Source of the DNA: Candidatus Eiseniibacteriota bacterium
GTDB lineage: Bacteria; JAFGKV01
Reading direction: 5' to 3'
Assembly (NCBI GenBank): GCA_025453925.1
Contig: JALOPK010000173.1
Location: 1-7,073, forward strand
Length of the DNA: 7,073 nucleotides
Under the pieces are notes generated by a model that saw nothing but the letters and a program-made list of their open reading frames with translations, did not search any database and was not told the origin of the DNA. Position numbers and translations under genes: made by a program. Positions 4,180 through 7,073 of the stretch are shown here, one piece after another. The stretch's first letter is position 1, and the number at the start of each line of letters is the position of its first letter.

Positions 4180-7073
4180 CTACGGCTCCAGAACCTTCTC
4201 GTGCTCCCCCACGCGGTTGGAGGGGGCGGACTGGTTGCCTGCGGCGTCCAATGCGATTACCACATAGAAATGGTCGACATCCGGATCGCCGGTCGCGGCA
4301 GCGTCTGTCCAGGCGGTGGAAGTCGTCGTGCCGACAAGCGTAGAGGCGGTCGGAAGGAAGTGAGCGACCACACCACGGTGCACCGCATAATGATCTACGG
4401 CGACATTGTCCGAAACGGGCTGCCATGTGAGCGCCGCGGATGACCCGGCTCCCGGCGCCAGCGAGAGGTCGCCGATCGCCTGGGGAGGCGTGAGGTCGGC
4501 GCCCGCCATCAACCAGGTCAGCGCCTGGTCGAGGAGAGTCTCGGGGTTGTCGGGGTCGGCACCACCCTGAGCTATCGCCTCGAACGGGACGGCCATGAAG
4601 ACGACGCGATAAGCGCCCTGGCCCGTCGCGGGATACCGTAGCGCGACGCACCGTTCGAAGGGCTGCGTGGTGAGTATGGCCGCCGCCTCCGGGTCGGGCG
4701 TCAGCTCATCTGGCGTGGTTGACAATCCCGGCGGATAGTCCAGCGCAGTGCCGAAATCGTCGCTGACCGGGTCATCGGCGATGCCATTGACCCAGTTGCC
4801 GTTGATGTTCGTCTCATAGGACTCGACATGGAGGAAGTTGGCGGTGAAAGAGGCACCGCCGTAGGCACTCAGATAGTTCTCGGCGGAGAACAGGAGAGAG
4901 CCGCCCGAGGAGAGGTACTGGGCCAAACCCTCTTGGTCATCGGAAGTTGCGGACGAGTTGGGGTTGTCTCCACCGGTCCACACCACGGCGCGGTACAAAG
5001 CCAGCGTGTCGGGAGGAACCGTGCCCTGGAGATAGGTCCGCCACAGGCGATACTGGTGATCGAGCTGATCCATGGCATCAAGGAGCCGTTGCTCCGTCGC
5101 CTCGTCATCCGTGTCCACGACCAGAACCGGCACCGCGCCGACGACTACCGAAAACGCCAATGTCGCCGCATCTGGTCCGAAGCACGTGACTGTTTGCGTG
5201 AAGGGGATGGCGCCCAACGGGCACGACGCCGCGAAGGAGACCCGGAACGCCGAAAGTGGGGACTCGGTCTCACTGGGCGGAATGTTCGGATATGCGGCGA
5301 GGGCCGTCTGCACCGTCGCCGCCGCGTTCCCGCAGAACAGTGAGGCTTCCACCATGGTGGCGGTTCCGGATCCGCTGTTCTCAAGGCTGACCCACACATC
5401 GACCGTCTCCCCGGGCTCTGCATACCCATTGCCGTTGCCGGCGGAGTCGTCGACCAGCACCTGGGCGACCCGAAGGAGCGGCGCATGGATCGTGAGCGAG
5501 AACGAGCGGAGCCAGAGGCTGTCGCCGGAGGATACTTCCAGGGTGAAGGGCACCACCTGCCCATCATCCACCCCCCCGTGGACTTTCAGGCGAAACGGCC
5601 CCTCGCCCGCCGCCGAGGCCCCCGGCGGCACCGTGCCGAAGCTCTGGGTATCCACCGCGATGTCCACCCGGCTGTCGCCGGTGAACAGCCTGCCGACCGC
5701 ATCGGGCGCGGCCATGGAGCCGACGTTCCGCAACGTCACGGTCAGCGCGACGGAATCCCCCTGTTCGATCACACCGTCCACATGCCCTGCGATGTCAAGC
5801 CCCTCGACCGACTCCAGCGAAAGAAACCACCCGGTCGCCGATACGATGCTCACGCTCGACTCGTGGGGGATCCTGTTGTGCGCCGTCACTACGATGTCCA
5901 TGGTGCCCTGGGATGGCGGCTCGTCGAACACGATGTGCGCCGAACCCCCCGTCACGAAGGCGCGGCCTATCACGGCGCCGCTCTGAGAAAGGGCAACCAG
6001 CGCGCCCTCGACGTTCACCGCCACATCGAAGGCCGCCGAGCCCATTGGCGTCGTGGGATCATGGGATACGACCATGGCGGTGGGCGACGCGGTGTGGACA
6101 TCGAGCGTGGGGTCTCCGTGGCAGTGGTACATCTCCATCTGCAAGCGCGTCTGTTCAGGCGTCGGCCCCCACGGGTATCCGTCGGGGTATCCCGCCCCGT
6201 CGGTGAGTACGTACTTGTCGTACATGTACCATTTCGCATAGTTCAGCACGGCGCCGGGCCGGCAGGTGGAGGACCAGGGGTTCTGCGAGGAACCGGGGTA
6301 CCCGGTGTTGAAACCGGGCCACATCGCGTCGATGAGACCCTTGTTCAGCTCATCGTTGTAGCCGCTGTAGCTCGAGCGCGACGAGGAGATGAGGCCGATG
6401 GCGCCTCCGGGCGACTTGCGCAGGAGCTGCTCGGAAAACGACTCGAAGGTCCCCTGCGTGTCGTCGGTCTCGGAGTCGAAGTAGCCCGAGAGGCAGTTGA
6501 TGCTGAACACCATCGGCATCTTCTGCCCGTTGTTGACCTGCGGGAAATCATACACCCAGAAGCTCGGGTGGACCCAGTCCTCCCGACCTCCGTGGTCACG
6601 ATGGTTCACCAGGAAGCACCCCTCGTTGAAGTTGTCGATCACGTCCTGGGTATCCCCCGGCGGGGTGCCGTTCTCATAGGCCCGATCCACATCGTAGCCG
6701 ACTGAGTTGAGATAGGTGTAGATCTGATCTGACGTAATGTGGAAGTACAGCCCGTCTTCCTGATATGACGCGAGGAAGGCGTGATTGTTCCACGCCCCGC
6801 TCTGGGGCGTTTTCTCGTAGGAGGACAGCTTGGTCAGGATCTGGTTGAGCTGTGACGTATTGTCCACCGAGATGCGGCCGTAATGCATGTCGGCGAAGTA
6901 GTCGACACCGTCCACCGTGAAGTACCAGAGGTCCGCGGCGGTCATGTTGAACTGGATGGGGTGCTGGTACCGGTAGTTGGTGGGGAGGTTGTCGGAATCG
7001 CCTACCAGCAGGACGAAACTGGGCGGCGTCTCCCACTGCTCGTAGGCGTTCTCGATGTACTGGCCGATTCCCG
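4180..7073 (-). CDS. Gingipain-like cysteine protease (peptidase family C25), multidomain, 5' end cut by window
   Basis: The frame is open from the right edge to TAG at 4180-4182, giving 963 visible residues; start codon, signal peptide and any propeptide lie outside. Residues 1 to about 325 form the C25 catalytic domain: SFVLLVGDSDNLP near the visible N-terminus, WYFTVDG, FADMHYGRIS, then VNHRDHGG with the predicted catalytic His (residue 160, codon 6592-6594) and FSINCLSGYF with the predicted catalytic Cys (residue 193, codon 6493-6495), ending in HGDPTLDVHT. About 331-412 is the Ig-like domain typical of C25 proteases (DVAVNVEGALVALSQSG). About 415-530 and 531-645 are two CARDB-like beta domains (TVTLRNVGS; GNGNGYAEPGETVDVWVSLENSG). 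About 645-857 has a glutamine-amidotransferase-like fold (VPVLVVDTDD, AVVWTGGD, SGGSLLFSAENYL) with no nucleophile Cys at the expected turn. About 859-960 is a fibronectin type III domain (LTWQPVSDNVAVDHYAVHR). The protein ends in GEHEKVLEP, with no T9SS tail, LPXTG or PEP-CTERM. Extracellular protein cleavage is expected; targets are unknown. Confidence 0.95.
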   Translation of the reverse strand, partial: GIGQYIENAYEQWETPPSFVLLVGDSDNLPTNYRYQHPIQFNMTAADLWYFTVDGVDYFADMHYGRISVDNTSQLNQILTKLSSYEKTPQSGAWNNHAFLASYQEDGLYFHITSDQIYTYLNSVGYDVDRAYENGTPPGDTQDVIDNFNEGCFLVNHRDHGGREDWVHPSFWVYDFPQVNNGQKMPMVFSINCLSGYFDSETDDTQGTFESFSEQLLRKSPGGAIGLISSSRSSYSGYNDELNKGLIDAMWPGFNTGYPGSSQNPWSSTCRPGAVLNYAKWYMYDKYVLTDGAGYPDGYPWGPTPEQTRLQMEMYHCHGDPTLDVHTASPTAMVVSHDPTTPMGSAAFDVAVNVEGALVALSQSGAVIGRAFVTGGSAHIVFDEPPSQGTMDIVVTAHNRIPHESSVSIVSATGWFLSLESVEGLDIAGHVDGVIEQGDSVALTVTLRNVGSMAAPDAVGRLFTGDSRVDIAVDTQSFGTVPPGASAAGEGPFRLKVHGGVDDGQVVPFTLEVSSGDSLWLRSFSLTIHAPLLRVAQVLVDDSAGNGNGYAEPGETVDVWVSLENSGSGTATMVEASLFCGNAAATVQTALAAYPNIPPSETESPLSAFRVSFAASCPLGAIPFTQTVTCFGPDAATLAFSVVVGAVPVLVVDTDDEATEQRLLDAMDQLDHQYRLWRTYLQGTVPPDTLALYRAVVWTGGDNPNSSATSDDQEGLAQYLSSGGSLLFSAENYLSAYGGASFTANFLHVESYETNINGNWVNGIADDPVSDDFGTALDYPPGLSTTPDELTPDPEAAAILTTQPFERCVALRYPATGQGAYRVVFMAVPFEAIAQGGADPDNPETLLDQALTWLMAGADLTPPQAIGDLSLAPGAGSSAALTWQPVSDNVAVDHYAVHRGVVAHFLPTASTLVGTTTSTAWTDAAATGDPDVDHFYVVIALDAAGNQSAPSNRVGEHEKVLEP
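4516..5138 (-). other. Glutamine-amidotransferase-like (ThuA/GATase1 fold) domain, predicted non-catalytic
   Basis: Domain annotation within the protease gene, visible residues about 645-857. An opening strand VPVLVVDTDDEATEQ, a helix LLDAMDQLDHQYRLW, the strand AVVWTGGDNP, helix EGLAQYLSSGG and strand SLLFSAENYL follow the class I glutamine amidotransferase pattern seen as an accessory module in many large secreted proteins of FCB-type bacteria. The turn after the SLLF strand has Ser-Ala-Glu and no Cys, so amidotransferase chemistry is unlikely and a structural or binding role is inferred. Confidence 0.6.
6103..7073 (-). other. C25 catalytic domain with intact His/Cys dyad
   Basis: Domain annotation inside the protease gene, visible residues 1 to about 323. 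The order FVLLVGD, short linker, RIS, H-x-x-HGG, then 33 residues to the INCLSG cysteine reproduces the gingipain layout, in which the His sits in a GHG-like loop and the Cys follows a beta strand. Here the loop reads HRDHGG, a variant of the usual YxGHG. Both residues being present argues for an active enzyme. Confidence 0.85.

Noticed and set aside
4039-4443. 134-codon plus-strand open frame across the convergent gap
   Set aside because: Its second half is antisense to the FN3 end of the protease, it has no ribosome site and no recognisable product.
5485-6705. 406-codon plus-strand open frame opposite the protease gene
   Set aside because: Rich in Arg/His/Gly/Val as expected from antisense reading of GC-rich coding DNA, with no recognisable domain; the minus frame has clear C25 and Ig-like motifs.

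Overview
This is a GC-rich bacterial window holding three protein-coding genes and no RNA genes, mobile elements or CRISPR arrays that I can see. From left to right: (1) a minus-strand gene, cut by the left edge, encoding a large secreted protein with a signal peptide, an N-terminal domain of the kind that precedes SBBP repeats, seven SBBP beta-propeller blades and the start of a GEVED-type domain; (2) a plus-strand gene for a cytoplasmic GNAT-fold protein of the YghO-like family; (3) a minus-strand gene, cut by the right edge, encoding a large multidomain gingipain-like (family C25) cysteine protease with Ig-like, two CARDB-like, glutamine-amidotransferase-like and fibronectin type III modules.

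The two secreted-protein genes share a strand, but the GNAT gene lies between them on the other strand. It is divergent from the SBBP gene across a gap of about 290 bp and convergent with the protease gene across a gap of about 250 bp, so no two genes here can form an operon. The convergent gap holds a perfect 15-bp inverted repeat just after the GNAT stop codon and two GC-rich hairpins just after the protease stop codon. The divergent gap must hold both promoters, but I cannot assign convincing -35/-10 boxes.

Organism: strong GC bias in all three genes, together with very large modular secreted proteins (SBBP/GEVED, C25 protease/CARDB/FN3), suggests an environmental bacterium from a poorly cultivated, high-GC lineage such as Eisenbacteria, Latescibacteria or related FCB/PVC-like candidate phyla. 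This is inference from gene style, not identification. Functionally the secreted proteins look like surface or extracellular polymers and a protease; no shared pathway with the GNAT protein is visible.

I looked for a novel system and did not find one that I can defend. The most unusual items are the palindrome after the GNAT gene, the domain mix and absent sorting tail of the C25 protein, and the cysteine pattern of the SBBP propeller.
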